From: Dyadobacter tibetensis Y620-1
GTDB taxonomy: Bacteria > Bacteroidota > Bacteroidia > Cytophagales > Spirosomataceae
Assembly: GCF_000566685.1 (NCBI RefSeq)
Contig: NZ_AZQN01000004.1
Span: 496,001-560,000, forward strand
DNA: 64,000 bases
Direction of reading: 5' to 3'
The notes under the pieces were generated by a model. The model was not told the origin of the DNA, searched no databases, and worked only from the letters and a program-made list of their open reading frames with translations. The position numbers and the translations under genes are program-made. Shown here in pieces: positions 17,622 to 26,638 of the stretch (positions within the stretch are counted from its first letter, which is position 1; each line of letters starts with the position of its first letter).

Positions 17622-18226
17622 TATTTTTTCCTATTAAGCTCCATATTAATATCTATCGTAACCTCGTCGCCCACCACAGCCGTAGCAGCCCAGCTTCCTA
17701 CGCCAACACCATAATCAGTTCTATTGATCTTAGTATCCAGGGAAATACCCATTAACATGGTATTTTTCATCATCGGATGTTCCATCTGCCCTAATACCTT
17801 AAACGGCAGAGCCACATTTTTGGTAACATCACGTATGGTAAGTTGACCATGAACAATATAATCATTCCCCGACTTCTTTTCGAACTTGGATGACTTGAAA
17901 GTTATGATGGGGAATTTTTTGACATTAAAAAAATCGTCAGACTGCAAATGCTTATCCCGCTTGGCATCACTGGTATTAATGCTGGATACCGGTATCGTAA
18001 AGCTTACACTGCTAATACCCAAATTCTCCGGATCGAAGCTTATTTGCCCTTCAAAATTATCGAACTTACCCGTTACGGCAGAAAAGAAGTGGTTTACCGA
18101 GAAATTAACAGAGGTATGTGCCTTGTCGACGTTCCATGTCGTAGCCGACTGTGCCTGTAGCATAGGTGCTGAACCGACTACTGCCAATACCATTATGAGT
18201 TTTTTGAATGTTCTGATCATGATCAT
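17621..18226 (-). CDS. YceI-family periplasmic lipid/isoprenoid-binding protein
   Basis: I choose the ATG at 18226 (18220 is an alternative), because it places a normal signal peptide (MIMIRTFKKLIMVLAVVGS..., cleavage near LQAQ) at the N-terminus; an upstream in-frame ATG at 18286 would add about 20 polar residues. The mature part begins WNVDKAHTSVNFSVNHFF, the typical YceI lipocalin-like start, and later shows the family pattern GQLTIRDVTKNVALPF. About 201 residues in total. YceI proteins bind amphiphiles such as polyisoprenoids in the periplasm. It is coupled to the thioredoxin gene and follows a sigma factor gene after 73 bp. Confidence 0.88.
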   Translation of the reverse strand: MIMIRTFKKLIMVLAVVGSAPMLQAQSATTWNVDKAHTSVNFSVNHFFSAVTGKFDNFEGQISFDPENLGISSVSFTIPVSSINTSDAKRDKHLQSDDFFNVKKFPIITFKSSKFEKKSGNDYIVHGQLTIRDVTKNVALPFKVLGQMEHPMMKNTMLMGISLDTKINRTDYGVGVGSWAATAVVGDEVTIDINMELNRKK

Positions 18227-18299
18227 TTTGTTTGGTTTTAAATTCGATTTATACTTAATACCATAACCAAGGCTTTTATCACCCAAGGCAAGAAAATAA

Positions 18300-18845
18300 T
18301 TATTTTTTTTCTGCCTCTTCCTTTATGCGTTTAATTTGATTCATGCATTTATACTTCTGATTTTGAGCAGTATGCTTGGTAGAGTAACCATAGTCCACCT
18401 GGATTTGTTCAATGGATTTGCTTTTGAAAAACATATCGTGCATCAATTTATTGCAATGGTCGGTGATCTTGGTCATGTAAAACTGAAGCCGATCCATATA
18501 GGTCTTTTCGTTTTCTATAGAACGATCCAGGTCGTCGCTTAAGACTTGGGTCATTCGATCTTCCAAAGGGACCATATGGCCGGCCGTTCTCAGCCGTTTT
18601 AGCCATAGGTGTTTTGCAATGGCCATTACATACGTCTTTAAAGAGGCTGTTAATTCAAACTGGTCGTTTCTTAGTTTTTCTACCAATACCAGCATAGTAT
18701 CCTGAAAAAGGTCTTCAGCATCCGACCTATCACCATTGTTATTACTGACAAAATGGTACACCATCCCGAAATAATCCCGGTACATATCTCCGAAAGCATG
18801 GTTGAGATTGCCACTCAAATCGTCTAAAAGCTTCTGATTGGCCAT
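18300..18845 (-). CDS. ECF-like sigma-70 family RNA polymerase sigma factor
   Basis: The 181-residue protein has region 2 features (FGMVYHFVSNNNGDRSDAED, then LFQDTMLVLVEKL, about 26-58) and a helical region 4 (SIEQIQVDYGYSTKHTAQNQ, about 142-161) with the helix-turn-helix spacing. There is no anti-sigma gene beside it. It lies upstream of yceI and the thioredoxin gene on the same strand, so it could be co-transcribed with them or control them. The recognition target is unknown. Confidence 0.8.
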   Translation of the reverse strand: MANQKLLDDLSGNLNHAFGDMYRDYFGMVYHFVSNNNGDRSDAEDLFQDTMLVLVEKLRNDQFELTASLKTYVMAIAKHLWLKRLRTAGHMVPLEDRMTQVLSDDLDRSIENEKTYMDRLQFYMTKITDHCNKLMHDMFFKSKSIEQIQVDYGYSTKHTAQNQKYKCMNQIKRIKEEAEKK

Positions 18846-19069
18846 CGTAAGGGATTGTTTTAAGATCGTTAAAGTAGCGCGTTCCCTTAATAAACCCTCG
18901 CTTTGCTAGGCTAAGTTCATTAGCCCTAAAAGAAATAAAATTATTTAGACAGTACATTGTCATGGCAAAGACCATAAACATCAGTCAATTCTAGTAGAGG
19001 CATGAATATGTCAAAACGAATTTAATATCCTAAAACAGGATTCCAGTGTCACCTTTCGAGGTTATGCTT

Positions 19070-19077
19070 TACTTTTG
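19070..19077 (+). promoter_or_regulatory. Candidate -7 promoter box TACTTTTG
   Basis: TACTTTTG exactly matches the Bacteroidota -7 consensus TAnnTTTG and lies 39 nt before the ATG at 19117. A clear -33 TTG is not visible at the expected distance, so the call is tentative. Confidence 0.4.
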
Positions 19078-19116
19078 TTAAAATATTTCTTAAACCAAAA
19101 CTGATACTCCTAATTA

Positions 19117-20166
19117 ATGATGGCAGATAAAGTAATCAATGTAGGCCTTGTTGCCTTTGGGCTTTCTGGGCGTTATTTTCATGCGCCTTTTCTGAGCACC
19201 AACCCTTGTTTTAAATTAAAAACGGTGGTGGAAAGATCCAGAAACGAAGCCCAGGAATTCGATGAGACCATCGAGAATGCGCGCTCCCTAGAGGAGCTAT
19301 TAGCGGACGACAGCATCGACTTAGTGTTCATCTGCACGCCCAATGACACCCATTTTCAGTATGCGATGGACTGCCTTGAAAATGGCAAGCATGTAGTAAT
19401 TGAGAAGCCATTTGCGGCGACAGAAGCTGAAGCCAGACAACTGATAGCACTGGCAGAGGAAAAGGGGCTTGTGCTTACAGCATATCAAAATCGTCGATGG
19501 GACTCGGATTTCCTGACGATTCAAAAATTGATTCAGGAAGACAAGCTGGGAGACATCATCGAGTTTGAATGCCGTTATGACCGCTATAGAACCGTGGTAC
19601 CGACCGAATCGTGGAAAGAGAAAAAAGTGCCCGTAGGAGGAAATCTTTATAATCTGGGGCCACACCTGCTAGATCAGGCACTGGTACTCTTTGGTGAACC
19701 AGAGACTGTTTCCGCAGAAATACGGGAAGTTAGGCCCAATAGCGAGATCGACGATTATTTCGACATTCGCCTGGGCTATAGTGACAAGGTAGTTATCATC
19801 AAATCGAGTCTGATGGTTTATGACAACTTCTTGAGATATAGCATTCACGGCACCAAAGGCTCCTTCATTAAGGGAGGACTAGACCCGCAGGAGGAGACAC
19901 TCAGAAAAAATATCCTACCTACTGAAACGCCATGGGGGGTAGAACCCGAAGATCGCTGGGGCAAACTTTCCAGTGATGAGTATACTGGTACCATAGAAAG
20001 TGAAGCCGGAAATTACGCCCTCTTTTACCAAAATGTATATGACGCCATCGTACATGGTACCGAACTGGCAGTTAAGCCTTCGGAGATACTGCGTACAACG
20101 CGGATAATAGACTTGGCTATCAAAAGCAGTGAAACTAAACAAACCTTGCCCTATTCATCGAAATAA
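19117..20166 (+). CDS. Gfo/Idh/MocA-family oxidoreductase, cytoplasmic
   Basis: The 349-residue product lacks an export signal, unlike the relative at 11486. It has a Rossmann motif GLVAFGLSGRYFHAPF (10-25), CTPNDTHF (73-80), the family motif VIEKPFA (94-100) and a C-terminal dimerisation domain with NLYNLGPHLLDQAL (about 177-190), whose His is the usual catalytic position. It probably reduces or oxidises an inositol- or sugar-type substrate with NAD(P). Two ATGs in tandem open the gene. It is monocistronic, with a strong terminator 17 bp after the stop. Confidence 0.86.
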   Translation: MMADKVINVGLVAFGLSGRYFHAPFLSTNPCFKLKTVVERSRNEAQEFDETIENARSLEELLADDSIDLVFICTPNDTHFQYAMDCLENGKHVVIEKPFAATEAEARQLIALAEEKGLVLTAYQNRRWDSDFLTIQKLIQEDKLGDIIEFECRYDRYRTVVPTESWKEKKVPVGGNLYNLGPHLLDQALVLFGEPETVSAEIREVRPNSEIDDYFDIRLGYSDKVVIIKSSLMVYDNFLRYSIHGTKGSFIKGGLDPQEETLRKNILPTETPWGVEPEDRWGKLSSDEYTGTIESEAGNYALFYQNVYDAIVHGTELAVKPSEILRTTRIIDLAIKSSETKQTLPYSSK

Positions 20167-20524
20167 ACTTAGGTAAGATTCCCAAACGGCCAATTCAATT
20201 GTTTTGAGTTGGCCGTTTTTATATGCTTCCTAATCTGGTCGCTGGTACCAATTTTAATAACTTTTGGCATGCATAGGGTCGTCAACTTGGGATGATATAC
20301 TGCTGTTGCCATTCCAGAGGCCAACTTCAAAGACCAAATGATACCAATAAAGGGTCACTGAAGTAGAGCTTTTAGGTTCCCTCCTACTTCCAAACTGATC
20401 AAGGTCATATATCCAGGCCTTTTAAGTCATCATTTAGCCTCCCATATAGCTGCAACTTTGTAGGGAAAGATAGGCAATATGGTTGTGCTGCGGCCTCTCA
20501 TGCCTTGCAATTACCCCTGGAAAT
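20167..20524. other. Intergenic region upstream of the copper-ATPase gene
   Basis: This 358-bp gap begins with the terminator at 20184-20220. The remainder shows no credible gene. It should contain the promoter of the oxidase-assembly block. CAACTTTG at 20453-20460 is one mismatch from TAnnTTTG, but no matching -33 element was seen. No FNR-type palindrome TTGATnnnnATCAA was found by eye. Confidence 0.5.
20184..20220 (+). terminator. Rho-independent terminator of the oxidoreductase gene
   Basis: AAACGGCCAA (20184-20193) pairs perfectly with TTGGCCGTTT (20209-20218), and the arm runs into TTTTT. It is 17 bp after the stop. Confidence 0.9.
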
Positions 20525-23005
20525 ATGGAAATAGAAACCCCGATTGACCACCCTAAAGAGTCGGCTACGAGCACTTGTTATCACTGTGGAGAACCGATCA
20601 CCAACGAGCTAATCACTTTCGATACGCATTCATTCTGCTGCCAGGGCTGTTCCATGGTTTACGAGATACTTCAGGAAAATGACCTTTGCCGCTACTATAG
20701 CATCGAGGGTGCCCAGGGCGTGTCTCCTGACGCCAATTTTTACAAGGAAAAATTCGACTACCTGGACTTACCGGAAGTTTCAACCAAAGTATTGGAATTT
20801 ACCGATGGTCAGCAAGGAATTGTAAATTGGTATATTCCAAAAATGCATTGCAGCTCATGTATATGGCTACTGGAACAATTGCACAGACTCAATCCGGCAG
20901 TACGTAACTCGGTAGTTAACTTCCCTGAGAAAAAAGCACGTATTACATTTGATCTTGACAAAATCACGCTCAGTGAACTGGCCAGGCTATTGACCAGCAT
21001 AGGATATGAGCCCTATCTGAGCCTGGACGATCTGAACGGAACCAAACCCTCACGTTGGAACCGCAGTAGGCTATACAAGATAGGCATTTCGGGTTTCGCC
21101 TTTGGGAACATCATGATGATGAGCTTTCCGGAATATTTTCATCTGGGTAGCGATGGGGGCGATCAGGATCTAAAGTTTATGTTTAATATCATCAATGTGA
21201 TCCTGAGCATACCTGTTTTCTTTTATTGTGCTTCCGATTTTTTCGTCTCAGCATATGGTGCACTTAAAGCCCGATACTTAAATATAGACGCACCCATCGC
21301 CCTGGCTTTAATCAGTGTATATGCCAACAGTCTTTATCAGGTAGGAACAGCAACCGGCCCTGGCTATTTCGACTCTTTGGCAGGAGCAATCTTCTTTATG
21401 CTCCTGGGTCGACATTTTCAGGATAAAACATATGCTGGTATATCTTTTGACAGAGATTTCAAATCCTATTTCCCAATCGCCATTACCCTCATACGAGATG
21501 GACAGGAAGTTAAAGTCCCCATCGCCACTCTGAAGGAGGGCGACGTAATGCGCATCCGCAACGAAGAACTTATACCCGCTGACGCCATACTTGTAAGTGC
21601 TTCTGCCCGCATCAACTATAGCTTTGTATCGGGAGAGGCCAAACCCGTCAGCCGTCGAAAGGGCGAAACCATTTATGCCGGTGGAAAACAAATGGGCACC
21701 GCTATTGAACTTGAAGTATTGCGCCCCGTTTCACAAGGTTACCTGACTCAATTATGGAATAACGATAGCTTCAGTCGAACCAAAGAAGATCAACAGCAAA
21801 CCCTGTCGGCAAGAATTAATAAATATTTCTCAACCATTGTTCTTGCACTAGCAGCAGTGACATTCCTGATATGGTTTTTCATAGGCAAAGACTCTGTTAC
21901 GGCATTCAATGCATTCACGACCCTCCTTTTAGTTGCCTGTCCCTGCGCTCTGTTATTATCATCCACATTTACAAACGGAAACTTATTAGCCCTCTTTGGG
22001 AAGCATAAGTTTTACCCAAAAAATGCACACGCCCTGGAGAGGCTGGCCAGTATCGATAGTATCGTATTTGACAAAACCGGAACCATCACTTTACCTAATG
22101 AGACTGATGTTGCATATGAGGGAATACCTTTAAAGGCCGGGGAATTGATCGCCATCAAGTCGGTTGCTATGCAATCGGCTCATCCTTTAAGTAGAATCCT
22201 GGTCAAACACCTTAGTAGCACTCCTGCCAGCAAAAGGGAACTTAAGGACTTTGAGGAATTGAGCGGAGCTGGTATTCGTGCACATTTCGGCAATGATCAG
22301 GTTAAAATAGGTTCGGCCCATTGGCTAAACCTACCCTCGGAGCCAAACGTACACAATCGATCGGTGGTCTATATTGGGATAAAAGGAGCCTTATTGGGTC
22401 GCTTTATTTTCCGAAGCAAATACAGGCCTGAACTGGCTGCTACCCTAAGCAAATTAAAAAATAAGGGATTCGAAACCTTCCTGGTTTCGGGAGACAAGTC
22501 CAGCGACAAAGAATTTCTGACGAATATTTTCGGACAGGAAAAACATCTGGCATTTGAGCAAAAGCCAGACGACAAATTGCGATATATTGCCAATCTGCAA
22601 GCCCGCAACAAGAAGGTCATGATGATCGGTGACGGACTCAACGACGCCGGTGCACTAAGTCAGAGTGATGTGGGTTTGGCGGTCTCCGACGACATCAATA
22701 ATTTCTCACCTTCCTGTGATGCCATTATCGAAGGCTCCATGCTGGAGCAGCTTCCAGGGTTTATAGGCTTGGCTCAATCGGGTCAGAAAATTATCAAGAT
22801 CAGTTTCGCCATTTCGCTCATCTACAATGCCATAGGTATATCATTCGCCATTACCGGACAGCTCACTCCCGTATTGGCCGCCATCTTAATGCCTATTAGC
22901 TCTATCACTGTGGTAACATTTACCACAATCGCCACCAGCTATGCCGCCAGGCGCTGGATAAATACTGACAAGCGTCAGTTTTTATCCAGCGAGGGGTCAT
23001 ACTAA
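20525..23005 (+). CDS. ccoI: Copper-translocating P1B-type ATPase for cbb3 oxidase assembly
   Basis: The start is the ATG at 20525; an upstream in-frame TTG (20483) would add 14 Cys-containing residues and is less likely. The 826-residue protein has an N-terminal Cys-rich metal-binding region (Cys18, Cys21, Cys38, Cys39, Cys42), an HMA domain with MHCSSC (107-112) and membrane helices. The ion motif is CPC (472-474), the phosphorylation motif DKTGT (516-520), and a hinge GDGLNDAGALSQSDVG lies near the C-terminus. The N-terminal Cys cluster is typical of the FixI/CcoI branch, which exports Cu(I) for cytochrome cbb3 assembly. The ccoS gene and oxidase genes that follow support this strongly. 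Confidence 0.93.
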   Translation: MEIETPIDHPKESATSTCYHCGEPITNELITFDTHSFCCQGCSMVYEILQENDLCRYYSIEGAQGVSPDANFYKEKFDYLDLPEVSTKVLEFTDGQQGIVNWYIPKMHCSSCIWLLEQLHRLNPAVRNSVVNFPEKKARITFDLDKITLSELARLLTSIGYEPYLSLDDLNGTKPSRWNRSRLYKIGISGFAFGNIMMMSFPEYFHLGSDGGDQDLKFMFNIINVILSIPVFFYCASDFFVSAYGALKARYLNIDAPIALALISVYANSLYQVGTATGPGYFDSLAGAIFFMLLGRHFQDKTYAGISFDRDFKSYFPIAITLIRDGQEVKVPIATLKEGDVMRIRNEELIPADAILVSASARINYSFVSGEAKPVSRRKGETIYAGGKQMGTAIELEVLRPVSQGYLTQLWNNDSFSRTKEDQQQTLSARINKYFSTIVLALAAVTFLIWFFIGKDSVTAFNAFTTLLLVACPCALLLSSTFTNGNLLALFGKHKFYPKNAHALERLASIDSIVFDKTGTITLPNETDVAYEGIPLKAGELIAIKSVAMQSAHPLSRILVKHLSSTPASKRELKDFEELSGAGIRAHFGNDQVKIGSAHWLNLPSEPNVHNRSVVYIGIKGALLGRFIFRSKYRPELAATLSKLKNKGFETFLVSGDKSSDKEFLTNIFGQEKHLAFEQKPDDKLRYIANLQARNKKVMMIGDGLNDAGALSQSDVGLAVSDDINNFSPSCDAIIEGSMLEQLPGFIGLAQSGQKIIKISFAISLIYNAIGISFAITGQLTPVLAAILMPISSITVVTFTTIATSYAARRWINTDKRQFLSSEGSY

Positions 23006-23060
23006 CCCTACTCTCCCAGCAGTAATTTTGATGCATTGAACAATCAACCTCCTGTCAGTC

Positions 23061-23210
23061 ATGAGTGCTTTATATTTTCTCATTTTGGTAAGTTTAATGG
23101 TCGCCCTCGCATTTTTAGGAGCCTTCATCTGGTCGGTAAAAAAGGGGCATTACGACGATGACTATACCCCAGCTGTGCGCATATTACTCGACGAAGATGA
23201 CTCAAAATAA
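23061..23210 (+). CDS. ccoS: cbb3 oxidase maturation protein CcoS
   Basis: This short gene encodes 49 residues: one N-terminal membrane helix (residues 3-26), a KKGHYDD turn and an acidic tail ending RILLDEDDSK. Small size, a single helix followed by W-x-V-K-x-G-Q/H-[FY]-D-D, and position directly after the copper ATPase are the hallmarks of CcoS. CcoS is needed for cofactor insertion into cytochrome cbb3 in the inner membrane. It starts 55 bp after ccoI and precedes ccoNO by 127 bp. Confidence 0.9.
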   Translation: MSALYFLILVSLMVALAFLGAFIWSVKKGHYDDDYTPAVRILLDEDDSK

Positions 23211-23264
23211 ACACTTCATCAACATTCCATAACTGTAATATAATCCCTATCAGTATTCTTCAAC

Positions 23265-23297
23265 CAAGGGGGCTAGGTTATGCCCGGCCCCTCCTTG
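23265..23297 (+). promoter_or_regulatory. GC-rich stem-loop in the ccoNO leader
   Basis: CAAGG plus GGGC (23265-23273) pair with GCCC and CCTTG (23287-23297) around a 13-nt loop, with a 2-nt bulge. It lies 40 nt before the ccoNO start and 54 nt after ccoS. It could end ccoS transcripts or protect ccoNO mRNA; no U-run follows. Confidence 0.45.
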
Positions 23298-23337
23298 TAA
23301 ACCAATTCGATTATTCACCTTCTATACCATTTCTTTT

Positions 23338-25491
23338 ATGTCTAACGTCCCTAATCCCAGTCTGGCGTCGCTAGAGTTGGACGAGTTTCAATACGACAAC
23401 CGGCTCGTAAGAGACTTTGCCATAGCCACGATATTATTTGGACTCATCGGCATGCTTGTCGGACTACTTGCGGCCTTTCAGCTCGTATTCCCCAATCTAA
23501 ATCTAGACTTGCCCTATACCACTTTTGGAAGAATACGCCCCCTACATACGAATGCTGTTATCTTTGCATTTGTCGGAAATGGTTTTTTCACCGGCTTATA
23601 CTATTCCGTCCCTCGAGTACTTCGTACGCCATTATGGAGTCCCCTACTTGGCAAATTCCATTTCTGGGGCTGGCAGCTAATTATATTAGGAGCAGCCATA
23701 TCCCTTCCTCTGGGTTTCACCTCATCAAAGGAATATGCAGAATTAGAATGGCCTTTCGATATCGCTATAGCGGTGGTATGGGTAGCGGCGTTAATAAATA
23801 TTATTATGACTACTCTGAACCGTAGAGTAGAGCATATCTATGCGGCCGTGTGGTTTTACATTGCCTCCTTTGTCACCGTAGCCATGTTACATGTGGTCAA
23901 TAATATAGAAATCCCCGTAACATTCCTTAAAAGCTACCCGGTTTATGCGGGCGTGCAGGATGCTTTGGTACAATGGTGGTATGGCCATAATGCCGTAGCC
24001 TTCTTCCTTACGACCCCTTATTTAGGGTTGATGTACTACTTTCTTCCAAAGGCGGCCAACCGCCCCATCTATTCGTATCGATTGTCTATTGTTCACTTCT
24101 GGGCATTAATTTTTCTTTATATCTGGGCCGGACCTCACCATTTACTTTACACTGCGCTTCCTGAATGGGCCCAAACACTGGGAACGGTATTCTCCATTAT
24201 GCTACTTGCACCCTCATGGGGCGGTATGATGAATGGACTCATGACCCTACGAGGAGCCTGGGACAAAGTACGGGAAGATGTAGTACTTAAATTTATGGTG
24301 GTAGCCATCACGGCATACGGCATGGCCACTTTCGAGGGCCCCATGCTTTCCCTTAAAAATGTGAACGCTATAGCGCATTATACCGACTGGATTGTTGCCC
24401 ACGTACACGTCGGCGCTCTTGGATGGAACGGATTTTTAACCTTTGGTATACTTTATTGGCTTTTCCCTAGACTATATGCTCGCCCTTTATACTCAGCTAA
24501 GGCTGCAAACTTCCACTTTTGGATCGGTACCCTTGGAATATTATTCTATACCATCCCCATGTACTGGGCAGGATGGGTACAGAGCAGTATGTGGCAGGAA
24601 TTTACGCAAGAAGGGCTTTTGAAATACCCAAATTTCCTTGAAACAGTTACTCAATTGGCTCCTTTGTATTTCATGCGTAGCCTAGGGGGTACCCTTTATC
24701 TGGTGGGTTTTGTTGTCATGATTTACAACTTGTGGATGACCGCTGCCAAAGGAACCTTTGTCCCTACAGAAAACGCTAAAGCAATGCCGCTGAAAGCAAT
24801 ATGGCATGCAGAGAAGAGCGAATACTGGCACCGTCGCCTTTTGGAACGCAAGCCATTGGCCCTTACAATATTCTCACTGATTGCAGTCGCTATAGGCGGT
24901 ATGATCGAGATGATCCCAACCTTCCTGGTAGAGTCCAATATCCCTACCATTGCGAGTGTGAAACCATATACCCCCCTAGAGCTTCAGGGTCGTGACATCT
25001 ACGTAAGAGAGGGCTGCTACGTTTGTCATACCCAGATGATTCGCCCCTTCCGTGCGGAAATTGAACGATATGGAGAGTACTCAAAGTCCGGTGAATTTGT
25101 ATATGACTTCCCGCATCAATGGGGCTCCAAGCGCACCGGCCCTGACATTCAACGTGTAGGTGGCAAATATTCTGATGCCTGGCATTACAACCACATGGAA
25201 GACCCCACAAGCATGTCGCCTGGCTCAATCATGCCACGGTATGGCTGGTTGCTGGAAGATGACCTGGATACGACCACTACAGCCAAAAAGATCAGAGTGA
25301 TGCAGCAGCTGGGGGTGCCTTATGAAGAAGGTTACGACCTTACTGCCAACCAAGATCTGCATCAGCAAGCGCTTGGCATCCAGTCAAGTTTGAAGCAGAA
25401 TGGCATTATAACCAGTGAAAACAAAGAAATAATCGCCCTTATCGCCTATCTGCAAAGGCTTGGAACGGATATCAAGACGAACAAGAAGTAA
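23338..25491 (+). CDS. ccoNO: Fused cytochrome cbb3 oxidase subunits I and II (CcoN-CcoO)
   Basis: The 717-residue product joins two oxidase subunits. Residues of about 1-480 are CcoN, with multiple membrane helices, a heme-ligand region RPLHTNAVIFAF (His70), the CuB-type HNAVAF, the paired histidines GPHHLLYT and WIVAHVHVGALGW. After a linker helix (about 510-535), residues of about 545-717 are CcoO with one c-type heme site, CYVCH (560-564), followed by the characteristic TQMIRPF. Together they form the catalytic haem-copper core and the membrane-anchored cytochrome c subunit of the high-affinity terminal oxidase. This fusion is common in Bacteroidota. Downstream genes supply CcoQ-P and assembly factors. 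Confidence 0.95.
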   Translation: MSNVPNPSLASLELDEFQYDNRLVRDFAIATILFGLIGMLVGLLAAFQLVFPNLNLDLPYTTFGRIRPLHTNAVIFAFVGNGFFTGLYYSVPRVLRTPLWSPLLGKFHFWGWQLIILGAAISLPLGFTSSKEYAELEWPFDIAIAVVWVAALINIIMTTLNRRVEHIYAAVWFYIASFVTVAMLHVVNNIEIPVTFLKSYPVYAGVQDALVQWWYGHNAVAFFLTTPYLGLMYYFLPKAANRPIYSYRLSIVHFWALIFLYIWAGPHHLLYTALPEWAQTLGTVFSIMLLAPSWGGMMNGLMTLRGAWDKVREDVVLKFMVVAITAYGMATFEGPMLSLKNVNAIAHYTDWIVAHVHVGALGWNGFLTFGILYWLFPRLYARPLYSAKAANFHFWIGTLGILFYTIPMYWAGWVQSSMWQEFTQEGLLKYPNFLETVTQLAPLYFMRSLGGTLYLVGFVVMIYNLWMTAAKGTFVPTENAKAMPLKAIWHAEKSEYWHRRLLERKPLALTIFSLIAVAIGGMIEMIPTFLVESNIPTIASVKPYTPLELQGRDIYVREGCYVCHTQMIRPFRAEIERYGEYSKSGEFVYDFPHQWGSKRTGPDIQRVGGKYSDAWHYNHMEDPTSMSPGSIMPRYGWLLEDDLDTTTTAKKIRVMQQLGVPYEEGYDLTANQDLHQQALGIQSSLKQNGIITSENKEIIALIAYLQRLGTDIKTNKK

Positions 25492-25500
25492 TTACGATAC

Positions 25501-25531
25501 CCCGCTACTGCTCCATTTCAGCAGTAGCGGG
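25501..25531 (+). promoter_or_regulatory. Intercistronic 12-bp perfect stem-loop between ccoNO and ccoQP
   Basis: CCCGCTACTGCT (25501-25512) pairs perfectly with AGCAGTAGCGGG (25520-25531) over a 7-nt loop. It starts 9 bp after the ccoNO stop and 47 bp before the next ATG. No T tract follows. It is best read as an mRNA-stabilising or partial-termination element tuning subunit ratios. Confidence 0.6.
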
Positions 25532-25577
25532 TGGCCGACGGCGTCTCGCTAACTAAATCATATTAATACTGCGCATT

Positions 25578-26630
25578 ATGAAATTCCGAAATTATCTCGA
25601 AACTATTGTAGGAGTAGAAGTATATCCTCTCATCTCTCTTATGATTTTCTTTGTCTTCTTTGTGGCTTTGGTCATTTATGTATTCCGAATAGACAAGTCG
25701 AGTCTGGACAAAATGAAAAACATACCTTTTTCAGACTCTTCCACAGCGAAATCATTGTTAGCATTCCTGACATTATTCTGCACGGGCACTGTTGCCAAGG
25801 CCCAAGAAGTTGAAAATGTTAAAAGAGCGATGAGCGGATCCGACTTTACCCTTTTCATAACCCTGAGCATTCTGTTGATCATCTTCATCCTGGTTATGAT
25901 TGTCCTTGTAAACGCCTTGACAGTGCTACGGCAACTCAACCAAAAATATCATCCAGAGACCGCATCAAAAGCCCTTTTCACAACCAATTGGTGGAATAAT
26001 TTCAAAGGCATTGGAGTAGCCTTGACTGAGGAAGAAAGGATTCTTATCAAAGGTCACGACTACGATGGCATACATGAGCTAGACAACCGGATGCCCCCTT
26101 GGTTACAGTCGATTTTTGTGATGACCATAATTTTTGCTCTTTTCTATTCAGCATACTATTTCGGAGGCTTTGGCGATTCTCAGCTTGTCGAGCTGGAAAA
26201 GGAAATTGCCCAGGCTAAAATTCAACAGGAGCAATATATAGCCAAGGTTGGTGCTAGTATGGATGAAAATACGGTTACCATGCTGGCCAGTGAGAGCCCC
26301 GGAGTAGAAGCCGGAAAGTTAATTTTCACTGAAAAATGTTCCGCTTGTCACGGAGTAGACGGCGGAGGAGGCGTGGGACCCAATCTTACAGACCCTTACT
26401 GGCTACATGGTGGTGGAATTAAGAATATTTTTAAGGTCATCAAATATGGAGTGCCTGAAAAGGGTATGATATCCTGGGAGAAGCAGTTAAGCCCTGCCGA
26501 CATCCAGAAGGTAGCCAGCTACATCGTAACCATAGCCGGGACAAGCCCTGCCAGCCCCAAAGAACCACAGGGTGAAATATATAATAATGAAATGACTGCT
26601 GCACCCGATAGTATTATTGCATTCAAATAG
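25578..26630 (+). CDS. ccoP: Fused CcoQ-CcoP cytochrome cbb3 oxidase subunit, single c-type heme
   Basis: The 350-residue product begins with a CcoQ-like helix (about 15-38) and KSSLDKMKNIPFSDS. It then has a second helix (about 60-76, ending in a signal-like AKAQ), a third helix (about 92-115) and the CcoP-type segment WLQSIFVMTIIFALFYSAYYF (about 176-196). The periplasmic domain has one heme site, CSACH (254-258), and a later Met ligand region (MISWEKQLS). Canonical proteobacterial CcoP carries two heme c sites; only one CxxCH is present here. It delivers electrons to CcoN-O. It lies 86 bp after ccoNO and 8 bp before ccoG. Confidence 0.9.
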   Translation: MKFRNYLETIVGVEVYPLISLMIFFVFFVALVIYVFRIDKSSLDKMKNIPFSDSSTAKSLLAFLTLFCTGTVAKAQEVENVKRAMSGSDFTLFITLSILLIIFILVMIVLVNALTVLRQLNQKYHPETASKALFTTNWWNNFKGIGVALTEEERILIKGHDYDGIHELDNRMPPWLQSIFVMTIIFALFYSAYYFGGFGDSQLVELEKEIAQAKIQQEQYIAKVGASMDENTVTMLASESPGVEAGKLIFTEKCSACHGVDGGGGVGPNLTDPYWLHGGGIKNIFKVIKYGVPEKGMISWEKQLSPADIQKVASYIVTIAGTSPASPKEPQGEIYNNEMTAAPDSIIAFK

Positions 26631-26638
26631 CGTGAAAC

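Noticed and set aside
20483..20524. TTG start of the copper ATPase at 20483
   Set aside because: It adds 14 residues before the ATG at 20525, with no ribosome-site or homology support; ATG at 20525 is preferred.
20221..20524. FNR-type palindrome upstream of the cbb3 block
   Set aside because: TTGATnnnnATCAA and close variants were not found by eye here, or in the ccoNO and hemN upstream gaps.
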